Notes: generated by a model from the letters alone, not told the origin. A DNA stretch of 49,006 nt from Leucothrix arctica (GCF_003172895.1 NZ_QGKL01000038.1:1-49006); one strand, 5' to 3'. Shown: positions 33,074 to 42,378, counted from the stretch's first letter. Made by a program: numbers and translations.

Positions 33074-34378
33074 ATGAAGAAGCAATTCAAAGGAGTTCTA
33101 GCGTCTGTTGTGACTGCTGGATTAGTATTTGGGGCAACTGTGGCATCTGCTGGAAGTCATTCAGCTGAGACTATTAAGGTCGGCGTATTACACTCGTTAT
33201 CAGGAACAATGGCAATCAGTGAGACAACATTGAAAGACACAATGTTGATGCTGATTGAAGAGCAAAACAAAAAAGGTGGTCTACTAGGTAAACAGCTTGA
33301 AGCAGTTGTTGTTGATCCTGCATCTGACTGGCCACTATTCGCTGAGAAGACTCGTGAGCTTCTTACTAAAGATAAAGTAGATTCTATTTTCGGTTGCTGG
33401 ACTTCAGTATCTCGTAAATCAGTTCTTCCAGTCATTGAAGAGCTAAACGGTCTACTTTTCTACCCTGTACAGTATGAAGGTGAAGAGTCTTCTAAAAACG
33501 TATTCTACACAGGTGCAGCGCCAAACCAGCAGGCTATTCCAGCGGTTGAATACCTAATGGAGCAAGGCGTAAAGCGTTGGGTTCTAGCAGGTACGGATTA
33601 CGTTTACCCACGTACAACTAACAAAATCTTAGAAGCATACCTAAAGAGTAAAGGTGTTGCTGAAGAAGATATCATGATCAACTACACGCCTTTCGGTCAT
33701 TCTGACTGGCAGTCAATTGTTGCTGACGTTAAGAAGTTCGGTAGCGCAGGTAAGAAGACAGCAGTTGTATCTACTATCAATGGTGACGCTAACGTTCCTT
33801 TCTATAAAGAATTGGGTAATCAAGGCGTAGACGCTGAGTCTATCCCTGTTGTTGCATTCTCTGTTGGTGAAGAAGAGCTTTCAGGTTTTGACACTAAGCC
33901 TCTAGTAGGTCACCTAGCTGCATGGAACTACTTCATGAGCGTTGAGAACGATGCTAATGCTGAGTTTATCAAGAAGTGGAAGGCATTCACTAAAGACGAC
34001 AAGCGTGTCACTAACGACCCTATGGAAGCTCACGTAATCGGTTTCAACCTTTGGGTTCAAGCGGTTGAGAAGGCTGGTACTACAGATACTGATGCAGTTG
34101 CTAAAGCAATCATCGGTCTAGAGACGCCAAACCTTACTGGCGGTATCGCTAAGATGCTACCTAACCACCACATCACTAAGCCTGTTCTAATTGGTGAAAT
34201 CCAAGAAGACGGTCAGTTTGAAGTTGTTTCTGAAACTGACGGTACAGTAGCTGGTGATGCATGGTCTGACTTCCTACCGGGTTCTAAAGATCTAGTATCT
34301 GACTGGACTGACCCAATGAACTGCGGTAACTACAACACTGTTGAGAAGAAGTGTGTAGGTGCAGTTGCAGCTAAGTAA
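33074..34378 (+). CDS. urtA: Urea ABC transporter substrate-binding protein UrtA
   Basis: This 434-residue periplasmic protein has a signal peptide (MKKQFKGVLASVVTAGLVFG, cleavage near VASAG). The urea-type Peripla_BP fold begins TIKVGVLHSLSGTMAISETTL, with GCWTSVSRKSVLPVIEELNGLL as a strong UrtA signature and FTKDDKRVTNDPMEAH towards the C-terminal part. It captures urea or short amides for UrtBC. Its codon use is more restricted than that of its neighbours, suggesting high expression. Preceded by a sigma-54 promoter and an NtrC-like site; followed by a hairpin that could make it the most abundant product of the operon. Confidence 0.96.
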   Translation: MKKQFKGVLASVVTAGLVFGATVASAGSHSAETIKVGVLHSLSGTMAISETTLKDTMLMLIEEQNKKGGLLGKQLEAVVVDPASDWPLFAEKTRELLTKDKVDSIFGCWTSVSRKSVLPVIEELNGLLFYPVQYEGEESSKNVFYTGAAPNQQAIPAVEYLMEQGVKRWVLAGTDYVYPRTTNKILEAYLKSKGVAEEDIMINYTPFGHSDWQSIVADVKKFGSAGKKTAVVSTINGDANVPFYKELGNQGVDAESIPVVAFSVGEEELSGFDTKPLVGHLAAWNYFMSVENDANAEFIKKWKAFTKDDKRVTNDPMEAHVIGFNLWVQAVEKAGTTDTDAVAKAIIGLETPNLTGGIAKMLPNHHITKPVLIGEIQEDGQFEVVSETDGTVAGDAWSDFLPGSKDLVSDWTDPMNCGNYNTVEKKCVGAVAAK

Positions 34379-34405
34379 TTCACTCTGAATACTTTGCAAA
34401 AATAG

Positions 34406-34454
34406 ATTCGTACATGCGCGCGTAGCCTCCACAGCGCACATGTACGAATTTTTT
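34406..34454 (+). terminator. Attenuating hairpin between urtA and urtB
   Basis: ATTCGTACATG pairs perfectly with CATGTACGAAT, extended by four more positions with one mismatch, and is followed by a run of T residues. It lies inside the urt operon, so partial termination would favour urtA. Confidence 0.8.
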
Positions 34455-34484
34455 AGTTAAAAGAAATACAAGGAGGATGGTTAA

Positions 34485-36107
34485 GTGCGACCAACCAGTA
34501 TTGCCATAAGGCACTGGGTTTTTGCGTTCATACTAAGTTTGATAGCCGGTTTTTCAACGGCAGTCCATGCTGATGAGGCTATCTTCCAAGGTGGTATCGA
34601 AAACCTCTTAGCTAAAAGCTTCAACGACAAAACCCAAGGCGCTCAACAAATTGCCGAAAGCGGTGATGACCGAGCAGAACAAATTCTAAAAGCGCTACTC
34701 GACAGACAGCTCTTTTCTACCAAATCTGATAAGACATTGGTGTTCTTCGACAAAGACACGGATGCAACTCAAGCCAAGCAAGTCGTTAGCGGTGAAATTC
34801 TGCCAGTGACTGATGTTAAGTCGCTTCAACGTATTAGAACGAATAACAAAATGCGTGGCGTCATCAAGCGATTGATTGCCAACATTCAGTTATCTAACCC
34901 TGACCCTGTTAAGCGCTTAGCGGCGGTCAAAGAAATCATGGGGAAGGTGACGTCTGATCAAATTGATGCGGTCAAAACATTGTCTGAGAGCGAGCCTAAC
35001 GCAGAAGTTAAGCGTGAAATGGAAACATTGGTTCAGTTGTCAGAGCTTCAGTCTAGTGATGAAGACGTTGTCAAAGCAGCAATCATTGGTCTAAAGGGAA
35101 ATATGAACCAGCAGGTTCGTCCTAAGCTTGAAGACTTACTGACGTCTGAAAGTGCAGAAATTGCGGCGAGTGCTAAAACCACGCTAGAGGCAATTAATAA
35201 AAAAGTCACGTGGTACGGTCACCTTGAAACCTTATTCTTTGGTTTGAGTTTGGGTTCTGTGCTGGTACTTGCGGCGATTGGTCTAGCGATTACCTTTGGT
35301 GTGATGGGCGTGATCAACATGGCGCATGGTGAATTGATCATGATTGGCGCTTACACCACTTATACGATTCAGCATTACATTATGCCGAACTATCCGGGTG
35401 TCTCGCTTATTTTGTCTATTCCAGCCGCTTTTGTGGTTGCAGGTTTAGTTGGAATAATTATCGAGAAAACGGTGATTCGTCATTTGTATGGACGTCCTTT
35501 GGAAACGCTACTGGCGACCTTTGGTATCAGTCTAATCTTGCAGCAAGCGGTGCGAAGCATCTTCTCTCCACTGAATCGCTCGGTTGAAACGCCAGAGTGG
35601 ATGTCAGGTTCTATTCAAATTAATGAAGTGTTGTCGCTGACGTTAAATCGTTTGTATGTGATTGCCTTCTGCTTAGTAGTTTTTGCGGCACTATTTATTG
35701 TGCTAAAGAAAACCTCATTAGGTTTACAAGTACGTGCCGTTTCGCAAAACCGTGGCATGGCGCGCGCGATGGGTGTGAAAGCATCCAAAGTTGATGCGAT
35801 GACATTCGGTTTAGGTGCAGGTATTGCAGGTATCGCAGGTGTTGCGCTATCGCAGCTAACTAATGTTGGACCAAACCTTGGTCAAAGCTACATTATCGAC
35901 TCCTTTATGGTGGTTGTATTTGGTGGGGTAGGTAACTTGTGGGGCACGCTGATTAGTGGCTTCTCATTAGGTATTGCCAATAAGTTTATGGAGCCGTATG
36001 CGGGTGCAGTATTAGCAAAAATACTCGTACTGGTCTTCATTATTCTATTCATTCAGAAACGTCCTCGTGGGTTATTCCCGCAGAAAGGGCGAGCAGCTGA
36101 CTCATAA
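34485..36107 (+). CDS. urtB: Urea ABC transporter permease UrtB
   Basis: This 540-residue LivH-type inner-membrane permease has a signal-like start (WVFAFILSLIAGFSTAVHADEA). A hydrophilic region of about 200 residues with helical-repeat character follows, usual in UrtB. The permease domain from about residue 245 contains LAAIGLAITFGVMGVINMAHGE, LLATFGISLILQQAVR and GGVGNLWGTLISGFSLG. GTG 34485 has an ideal AAGGAGG ribosome binding site. It pairs with UrtC to form the channel. Confidence 0.95.
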   Translation: MRPTSIAIRHWVFAFILSLIAGFSTAVHADEAIFQGGIENLLAKSFNDKTQGAQQIAESGDDRAEQILKALLDRQLFSTKSDKTLVFFDKDTDATQAKQVVSGEILPVTDVKSLQRIRTNNKMRGVIKRLIANIQLSNPDPVKRLAAVKEIMGKVTSDQIDAVKTLSESEPNAEVKREMETLVQLSELQSSDEDVVKAAIIGLKGNMNQQVRPKLEDLLTSESAEIAASAKTTLEAINKKVTWYGHLETLFFGLSLGSVLVLAAIGLAITFGVMGVINMAHGELIMIGAYTTYTIQHYIMPNYPGVSLILSIPAAFVVAGLVGIIIEKTVIRHLYGRPLETLLATFGISLILQQAVRSIFSPLNRSVETPEWMSGSIQINEVLSLTLNRLYVIAFCLVVFAALFIVLKKTSLGLQVRAVSQNRGMARAMGVKASKVDAMTFGLGAGIAGIAGVALSQLTNVGPNLGQSYIIDSFMVVVFGGVGNLWGTLISGFSLGIANKFMEPYAGAVLAKILVLVFIILFIQKRPRGLFPQKGRAADS

Positions 36108-36119
36108 AGGGGTGATGAA

Positions 36120-37208
36120 ATGTTTAGAATGTTAAGAGGCGATTACGGTGGTCAAATCCTGATTGCCCTAGTTGTATTGGCTTGTGCCATTGTTCCTTAT
36201 TTGAATTTATATGTGCCACCGAGCAGTCCGTTCCACTTGTCTACGTTTACGGTGACGCTGTTGGGTAAGTACCTAACGTATGCGCTGTTAGCGTTGTCGG
36301 TTGACTTGGTTTGGGGTTATTTGGGTATCTTGAGTCTGGGTCATGGTGCGTTTTTTGCACTCGGTGGCTATGCGATGGGTATGTACCTGATGCATCAAAT
36401 TGGTGATCGTGGTGTTTATGGAAACCCTGATCTACCTGACTTCATGGTGTTTTTGAACTGGGATCAGATACCGTGGTTTTGGCAAGGCTTCGATATGTTC
36501 TGGTTTGCCATGATCATGGTGATGTTTGTGCCGGGTGTATTGGCTTATGTGTTTGGTTGGTTAGCATTCCGTTCGCGTGTAACGGGTGTTTACTTGTCGA
36601 TCATCACGCAAGCATTAACCTACGCATTGCTACTGGCTTTCTTCAGAAATGAAATGGGCTTTGGTGGTAACAACGGACTGACCGACTTCAAAGACATATT
36701 AGGGTTTAACCTACAGTCAGATGAAACGCGAATAGGTTTGTTTGTCGCATCGGGTATCGCATTGATACTGGGTTACTTGAGCTGTCGTGCCATTGTTGCA
36801 TCACGTTTAGGTCGTGTTGCCGTTGCGATTAGAGACTCGGAAGACCGTGTACGTTTTATCGGTTATCGTGTTGATAAAGTTAAGTTGGCTATTTTCACTT
36901 TCTCAGCAGTGCTTGCCGGTATTGCGGGTGCGTTGTATGTGCCACAAGTCGGTATCATCAATCCGGGTGAGTTCTCTCCGCTAAACTCAATCGAATTAGT
37001 GGTTTGGGTTGCTGTGGGTGGTCGTGGAACCTTATACGGTGCTGCACTAGGTGCGATCCTTGTTAACTATGCAAAGACTTACCTAACAGGTGCGCTGCCA
37101 GAAGTTTGGTTGTTCGCGCTGGGTGGTTTATTTGTTTTCGTAACGCTGTACATGCCTAAAGGTATTGTTGGCTTGATGCGTCGTCGCCAAAAGGAGATAG
37201 GGGCATGA
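36120..37208 (+). CDS. urtC: Urea ABC transporter permease UrtC
   Basis: This 362-residue LivM-type permease has about nine hydrophobic segments. Family segments include LTYALLALSVDLVWGYLGIL, LSLGHGAFFALGGYAMGMYL, YLSIITQALTYALLLAFFRN and GGRGTLYGAALGAILVNYAKT. The start lies 12 bp after urtB behind AAGGGGTGATGAA. The last four bases overlap the first codon of urtD (ATGA), so translation is coupled. Confidence 0.95.
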   Translation: MFRMLRGDYGGQILIALVVLACAIVPYLNLYVPPSSPFHLSTFTVTLLGKYLTYALLALSVDLVWGYLGILSLGHGAFFALGGYAMGMYLMHQIGDRGVYGNPDLPDFMVFLNWDQIPWFWQGFDMFWFAMIMVMFVPGVLAYVFGWLAFRSRVTGVYLSIITQALTYALLLAFFRNEMGFGGNNGLTDFKDILGFNLQSDETRIGLFVASGIALILGYLSCRAIVASRLGRVAVAIRDSEDRVRFIGYRVDKVKLAIFTFSAVLAGIAGALYVPQVGIINPGEFSPLNSIELVVWVAVGGRGTLYGAALGAILVNYAKTYLTGALPEVWLFALGGLFVFVTLYMPKGIVGLMRRRQKEIGA

Positions 37209-38035
37209 AGCAACTAGATACTTTGCGCGAAACAATGCGCCGTGACGAAGTCTTTTCCTTCGTAAAGCCCGATGCAAATATTCAGCCGATTACCGACCGA
37301 GGCGTGATTCTCAGTCTGGAAGGCGTGAATAAGTCATTTGACGGTTTTAAAGCGATCAATGATTTGAACATGGCGATTGATGCAGGCGAGTTGCGCTGCA
37401 TCATCGGGCCGAATGGTGCGGGTAAAACCACCATGATGGATATCATCACGGGTAAAACTGTGCCTGATACAGGTCGTGTTCGTTTTGGTCAAACCATGAA
37501 CTTGCTAGGCATGAGCGAACCTGAAATTGCCCAAGCAGGTATTGGTCGTAAGTTTCAAAAACCAACGGTATTTGAAGCACTGACGGTTGCGGAAAACCTT
37601 GAGTTAGCGATGCAGGGAGATAAGTCAGTCTGGTCGACCTTCCGCGCTAAGCTCAGTGGCAGCCAGCAAGACTACTTGGGTGAGGTGCTTGAAACGATTG
37701 GTTTGCAAGATGGTGCAAAGGGTCGTTCTGGCTCTTTGTCTCATGGACAAAAGCAGTGGTTAGAAATTGGTATGTTGCTGATGCAGCGTCCGCATGTCTT
37801 GCTGGTCGATGAGCCAGCGGCTGGTATGACTCACCAAGAAATGGATAAAACCACCGAGCTACTAACATCGCTCGCGGGTGATCATACGGTGGTTGTCGTT
37901 GAGCACGATATGGACTTTGTTCGCTCGATCGCACAGCGAGTCACGGTATTGCACCAAGGTCATGTATTGGCTGAAGGCTCGATGGATGATGTTCAGCAAG
38001 ATCAACGCGTTATAGAGGTGTATCTCGGTGAGTGA
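37205..38035 (+). CDS. urtD: Urea ABC transporter ATPase UrtD
   Basis: This 276-residue LivG-type ATP-binding subunit has Walker A GPNGAGKTTMMDIITGK, signature LSHGQKQWLEIGM, Walker B VLLVDEPAAGM and the switch His in VVVEHDMDFV. The first 30 residues before the domain are polar and typical of UrtD. It overlaps urtC by 4 bp and urtE by 8 bp. Confidence 0.95.
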   Translation: MKQLDTLRETMRRDEVFSFVKPDANIQPITDRGVILSLEGVNKSFDGFKAINDLNMAIDAGELRCIIGPNGAGKTTMMDIITGKTVPDTGRVRFGQTMNLLGMSEPEIAQAGIGRKFQKPTVFEALTVAENLELAMQGDKSVWSTFRAKLSGSQQDYLGEVLETIGLQDGAKGRSGSLSHGQKQWLEIGMLLMQRPHVLLVDEPAAGMTHQEMDKTTELLTSLAGDHTVVVVEHDMDFVRSIAQRVTVLHQGHVLAEGSMDDVQQDQRVIEVYLGE

Positions 38036-38735
38036 TAGTCTACTAAAAATCAGTGGTTTAAATCAGTATTACGGTGAAAGCCATACACTTTGGGATCTTG
38101 CTTTAGAAGTTCCTAAAGGTAAATGTACCTGCTTAATGGGACGTAACGGCGTGGGTAAAACCACGCTGCTTCAATCTATTATGGGCTTGCTGCCGACTGA
38201 GTCTGGGCAAATGGTATTTGATGACGCTCGTATCGAAGGTGTGCGTGCTGAAGAGCGTGCCTCATTGGGAATAGGTTATGTGCCGCAAGGTCGTCAAATA
38301 TTCTCACTGATGACCGTGCAAGAGAACCTTGAAATAGGGTTGCTGGCGCGTACTGATGGTGTGAAACAAGTGCCAGAATTCGTGTACGACTTGTTTCCTG
38401 TATTGAAGGATATGCTCAAGCGTCGTGGTGGTGATTTGTCAGGTGGTCAGCAGCAGCAGTTAGCGATTGCACGTGCTTTGATGATTGATCCGAAGATGTT
38501 GATATTGGACGAGCCGACTGAGGGTATTCAGCCGAATATCGTACGTCAGATTGGAGACATTATTACTCAGTTGAATGAGGAGCTTGGTTTGACTGTTTTG
38601 CTGGTTGAGCAGAAGCTGCCATTTGCGAGACGGGTTGCGGATACGTTTTGTATTATTGATCGTGGTAGGTCTGTGGCGCAGGGTGAGATTGCTGGGCTGA
38701 ATGATGGGTTGATTGAGAAGTATTTGACGGTTTAA
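38028..38735 (+). CDS. urtE: Urea ABC transporter ATPase UrtE
   Basis: This 235-residue LivF-type ATP-binding subunit has Walker A GRNGVGKTTLLQSIMG, signature LSGGQQQQLAIARALM, Walker B MLILDEPTEGIQPN and switch VLLVEQKLPFARRVAD. It starts with GTG inside the end of urtD. It closes the urt operon; no urease genes follow in this window, so urea hydrolysis must be encoded elsewhere or the substrate differs. Confidence 0.95.
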   Translation: MSDSLLKISGLNQYYGESHTLWDLALEVPKGKCTCLMGRNGVGKTTLLQSIMGLLPTESGQMVFDDARIEGVRAEERASLGIGYVPQGRQIFSLMTVQENLEIGLLARTDGVKQVPEFVYDLFPVLKDMLKRRGGDLSGGQQQQLAIARALMIDPKMLILDEPTEGIQPNIVRQIGDIITQLNEELGLTVLLVEQKLPFARRVADTFCIIDRGRSVAQGEIAGLNDGLIEKYLTV

Positions 38736-38903
38736 ATTTTAATTCTACTCAGTATCATCAAATAGTCTGGGTTGGCGAATTATTGTAATGATATTGTAAG
38801 TACCGTATAGTTTTTGATGACTGTTACTTCAAAAGCCATGAATAGGCTTGTTTTTATCAGTATAAAGTCTGTATCAGAAGAGTAATGTCTATGAGGTTTA
38901 AGA

Positions 38904-39914
38904 GTGGCTGAAACTAAAAATATCGGTGAAATGGCAGCTATATTAGCCAGAAAAATATTGCCAAAGCTATATTGGGAGGAAGTTCAAGGCCCTGCTGATA
39001 CTAGTTGGCCTTGTGAGAAGCCTGAGCATAAAAAGAAAGATCACCCAACTGATGCAGTTTATCGTTTTATTCATCCGTATACAGGTCGAGAAAACTACAT
39101 CATTTTTGATTTTAAAAGTATGGCGTCAGATAGTATTCAGCCTACGAATATTGTTAGCTCTTTAAAGAGCATGGCGTTGACCTTAGACTGCTCAAAAGTG
39201 AGTGAAACATGGAATAGGCGCTACGCGGGTGATGCAAGTCATGACAATATTGGTGGATTATTGGTTTATAACAGAGATGATGCTTATAAGCGTGATTTAG
39301 CAAGGCATGTTGAAGGCAAGCTGTTTGATAGTTTTCCAGAACAGTGGCCTCAGGTCACTAAGCGCCAAGAAATTATTATTATAGACCCTGAAACGATTAC
39401 TTTTTTGAATAGCATGTACTCAGATTTAGCTGAGTTAGAGAGCGAAAAGCAAATCCCTGATATGAGTAAAAGAGGTTTTTTTCATCCTAATAAAATCCTC
39501 AATGATAATGAAAGGTTATTAGCGCCTCTTGACTACTATGAAACTCCGTTACTTCCAGACCAAATAGACTCAAATATAATTTTTCGGTGTTACTACTCTG
39601 AAAGTGAGAAGTTTGACTTTTTGGTGTATTACCGAGACAAAGGGGAAAGTCATGAAGAGTTTATGTATCTTTTTGATCAGTTGATTAGTTATCAAATTGT
39701 CAGCCAAGCAAATACTATTCAAATCAGGGCATATGATCCTGTTGATGATGCTTTCCCTTTATTTAAAAGAGCTAAAGAGTTATTTGCAGCTTACTCTTCT
39801 CATGATGACTTTATTGTAGAATTGATGATGGAAAGACTTGATATGATTACATTTACGTCTTTTGATAAAAAGGTGCCTAAGTTCTATGAGGTTGAAGTGG
39901 GAATGCCAAAATGA
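38904..39914 (+). CDS. Unknown three-gene operon, protein A: PD-(D/E)XK-like domain
   Basis: I do not recognise the family of this 336-residue soluble protein. The N-terminal part has a pattern seen in restriction-endonuclease-like folds: a helix with YWEE near residue 24, Asp50 (HPTDAVYRF) and a strand with D-x-K at 69-71 (ENYIIFDFKS), followed by a helix rich in Ser, Leu and Met. The C-terminal half (YYSESEKFDFLVYYRDKGE onward) is unassigned. The start is GTG 38904 behind GAGG. Gene B begins within its last four bases. The AT-rich composition and position in an island with toxin-antitoxin genes suggest an acquired, possibly defensive function; nuclease activity is inference. Confidence 0.65.
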   Translation: MAETKNIGEMAAILARKILPKLYWEEVQGPADTSWPCEKPEHKKKDHPTDAVYRFIHPYTGRENYIIFDFKSMASDSIQPTNIVSSLKSMALTLDCSKVSETWNRRYAGDASHDNIGGLLVYNRDDAYKRDLARHVEGKLFDSFPEQWPQVTKRQEIIIIDPETITFLNSMYSDLAELESEKQIPDMSKRGFFHPNKILNDNERLLAPLDYYETPLLPDQIDSNIIFRCYYSESEKFDFLVYYRDKGESHEEFMYLFDQLISYQIVSQANTIQIRAYDPVDDAFPLFKRAKELFAAYSSHDDFIVELMMERLDMITFTSFDKKVPKFYEVEVGMPK

Positions 39915-41047
39915 GGAAAAAGGCTAGTTATTTTTACCCGATGCCTGTTGATATTAAAGATGCTTTGCTTTCCAGTGCAGGACAATACTCTTTGGCTAAA
40001 TTACATCGTATTGCGGTCGTTAAAGGCTTGATGCTTTCGCCTGAGTTGTCTCGAAAAGAACTTTGCGAGCGGATATCACTCCTTCCTTTTTCTTATAAGG
40101 AGTTTTGTGCGTTATCTGATTCATTGTTATCAAGTAAAAGAACGGCGAAAACAGAAACTACAAAATTAAACTCATCAATCACAGAAGAAGATGTTGAGTT
40201 GGGAGCAGAAGTACTGAAAAGTTTGCCTAATCACAGCATTAAAATAACAAGGCATCAAGGTTCTAGGATTCAAATCAGAGCGGAATATACCGAGTTTGAT
40301 CATAAGCATACTCGATTAAAGCAGAGAGTGGAGAGAGAGGCAGTAGTAAATATTATTCGTGGGAAGGATAATAAGCTAGTAATCAATGGCCCAGACACTG
40401 AGCATACTAGGATGATGGTTAATCTTATGGTTAACCAAATAAAAACTGAAACCAGTAAAAACCCTGAGCCTGAACGTATAGACCTTTCTTCATATAATAC
40501 TCGTGAAGTAAATAAGTTCTTTCTAGAGTTTACAAAGAGCACTACAGGTCTCCAGTTTAAGAAAGCTGTTGATATTAAATTAAAAAAGGCAGAGCTAAGT
40601 TTAGGAGATGAAGAAGAGGAAGAAGAGGAGGCTAAAAAGGTAGGGGCTGAACTATTAGGGAATATTAAAAGTGCTTCTTTGTCTGGTGATACTGTACTTT
40701 CATCACCTCAAGTTCAAGAGTTTATAAACAGTGGAGAGTATTATATTGTTAGTCTTCGCTGGGAGACAAAGCCAGTAGCAATAGAAAACGCTAGACCTAA
40801 AGAAAAGATAACATCTGTAAATGCTATACTTTTGGTGGAAATTAAAGCTTCTCCAAGTAGTACACGTAAAAACTTCAGCTATGATGTGCTCAGGTATAAG
40901 CCTGAGAAAGTTAGTTCCTTTGAGTATCGTAAAGGCTTTATGAGCATTAGTAGTGATCATAAAGCAAAATATAAAACGATGTTAGGCGAAAAAGCCTACG
41001 AGCTTTTCGCGAGGTTGAAAAAATCAGATGAGGAATCAGTGGTATAA
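39911..41047 (+). CDS. Unknown three-gene operon, protein B
   Basis: This 378-residue protein matches no family I can name. Residues 25-65 (SLAKLHRIAVVKGLMLSPEL, then SRKELCERISLLP) resemble a small SAP/HeH-type nucleic-acid-binding helical motif. A middle region (HSIKITRHQGSRIQIRAEY to NLMVNQIKTE) looks like mixed alpha/beta sequence. An acidic run (GDEEEEEEEAKK) near residue 255 divides it from a C-terminal beta-rich domain (YYIVSLRWETKP, INAILLVEIKASPSS-like strands). It overlaps gene A by 4 bp (ATGA) and gene C by 20 bp, so all three are translationally coupled and probably form one complex or system. Confidence 0.6.
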   Translation: MRKKASYFYPMPVDIKDALLSSAGQYSLAKLHRIAVVKGLMLSPELSRKELCERISLLPFSYKEFCALSDSLLSSKRTAKTETTKLNSSITEEDVELGAEVLKSLPNHSIKITRHQGSRIQIRAEYTEFDHKHTRLKQRVEREAVVNIIRGKDNKLVINGPDTEHTRMMVNLMVNQIKTETSKNPEPERIDLSSYNTREVNKFFLEFTKSTTGLQFKKAVDIKLKKAELSLGDEEEEEEEAKKVGAELLGNIKSASLSGDTVLSSPQVQEFINSGEYYIVSLRWETKPVAIENARPKEKITSVNAILLVEIKASPSSTRKNFSYDVLRYKPEKVSSFEYRKGFMSISSDHKAKYKTMLGEKAYELFARLKKSDEESVV

Positions 41048-41705
41048 AGTTGTATGGAACCTTCCTTTTGATGAATTAAGAGAGGGGCTGTTAAGTAACG
41101 CCTATTCTGAGTCTGAAGGGCAGGGCTTTTTCATTGATACTGCCTTTCCACAGGGTTGTATCACTGGGCGCTACGCGACTAAAAAAATAGTGACTGAGCA
41201 GTCACTATCACCTCAAGGCTTTTTAAGTGATTATGAACGCTTCATATATGCAACCTATCACTTTGAAATAAATACAAGTAATAAGTTATCTCTACTGGTT
41301 TATGATTCACCTAGGGGGGTCTCCGAGCTCGGCTCTGCACTTGCAGATGTTACAAGTCAGCGAGTAACTTTCTATGATGCTAAAGTTGATTTGAAGTCAT
41401 GGGTTTCTCAGCTTAAATCAAAGTTAAGTGATTTTAGTTTGAGAAGAGTTGATGCTGTTCAGGTAGGATTTGGCGAAAGTGCCTCAGCGACCGTTACGCT
41501 TAGAGGTGGAGGGGATCTTATTTCTATACTTGAGAGTAGGTCCGATGGCGGGAAAATTACGAAAGTAGAATTCACGTTTAGGTCTGATAAGGGTTTACAC
41601 AAGGCAACTATAAACAACAGGTGTGGCTTTTTTTGTAGTGATAAGTATGGCGAAGAGTATCTAAAGCCTATTTTGCTTGAGCAACTATGTTTGCTTCTAG
41701 CTTAG
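41028..41705 (+). CDS. Unknown three-gene operon, protein C
   Basis: This 225-residue soluble protein is unrecognised. It appears to be mostly beta strand, with segments such as GQGFFIDTAFPQGCITGRYATK, SLLVYDSPRG and KITKVEFTFRSDKGLHKATINNR. No catalytic motif is evident; two Cys lie in GFFCSDKYGEEY and NRCG near the C-terminus. The start overlaps gene B by 20 bp, and the ribosome binding site must lie inside gene B. It is the last gene of the operon before a convergent parDE pair. It could be a structural or specificity subunit. Confidence 0.6.
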   Translation: MRNQWYKVVWNLPFDELREGLLSNAYSESEGQGFFIDTAFPQGCITGRYATKKIVTEQSLSPQGFLSDYERFIYATYHFEINTSNKLSLLVYDSPRGVSELGSALADVTSQRVTFYDAKVDLKSWVSQLKSKLSDFSLRRVDAVQVGFGESASATVTLRGGGDLISILESRSDGGKITKVEFTFRSDKGLHKATINNRCGFFCSDKYGEEYLKPILLEQLCLLLA

Positions 41706-41802
41706 AGAGTGTAATTTTAGTTGTACTTAGTTACGCGTATTTCGATCATACTCACATACTTGCCAGTAGTTTTTCAGAAAATATTGATATCCTGAAAACC
41801 TC

Positions 41803-42135
41803 CTATGACCGTGGTTCTTGAAAAGAGTTATTGAATAAGCGCTCAATATCTCGTTGTCCATGTAACACACGAATAATATCAATGGTTTGATCATCCGATA
41901 GATAAAAGACCAGATACGTTGAGAGTTTTTTCAGTGGAAACATCTTCATACCAGATAACGCAGCAGAGTGATATTCTCGTTTTATACCGATCTTGGGGTT
42001 CTCAGTGAGTAGGACAAAGCATTGCTGAAGGTCTTTCACAAAGCCTTGAGCTGCGGGGATGCTGGACTCAGCAAGGTAGTCGACGATCTCATCAATGTCA
42101 TCAGAGGCTACTGGTCGGATGTATAGGTTTAACAT
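41803..42135 (-). CDS. parE: ParE-type toxin of a type II toxin-antitoxin pair
   Basis: This 110-residue RelE/ParE-fold protein opens LYIRPVASDDIDEIVDYLAE, then FVLLTENPKIGIKREYHS and the C-terminal strand FYLSDDQTIDIIRVLHGQRDIERLF, all typical of ParE. ParE proteins poison DNA gyrase. The gene begins one base after the antitoxin stop codon, so the two are co-translated. Confidence 0.9.
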   Translation of the reverse strand: MLNLYIRPVASDDIDEIVDYLAESSIPAAQGFVKDLQQCFVLLTENPKIGIKREYHSAALSGMKMFPLKKLSTYLVFYLSDDQTIDIIRVLHGQRDIERLFNNSFQEPRS

Positions 42136-42378
42136 TTAGCTTAACTTACTTGCGCGTTTATTAAGGCGCTCCCAAAAAGTATTGTCTACGGGTGTAGATG
42201 GTTCAGAACTCAGTCCTATTAAAAGTGCTTGCTCAAGCTTTTCCTCAGCGGCTCGTTGTTTATCTGCACGGATCAACGCTCGAATATAATCACTAGGATT
42301 GCTGTAGTCTGAGCTTTTAGCGCGCTGTTGAACGAAATCTTTTAAGTTGTCTGGTAGTGAAACATTCATAGTTGCCAT
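42136..42378 (-). CDS. parD: ParD-type antitoxin
   Basis: This 80-residue protein starts with a ribbon-helix-helix DNA-binding domain (ATMNVSLPDNLKDFVQQRA, then SNPSDYIRALIRADKQR), as in ParD/CopG antitoxins. The C-terminal tail (EQALLIGLSSEPSTPVDNT) should wrap the toxin. The ATG has a GGAG ribosome binding site. It is placed before the toxin, the usual order for autoregulated pairs. Confidence 0.9.
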   Translation of the reverse strand: MATMNVSLPDNLKDFVQQRAKSSDYSNPSDYIRALIRADKQRAAEEKLEQALLIGLSSEPSTPVDNTFWERLNKRASKLS

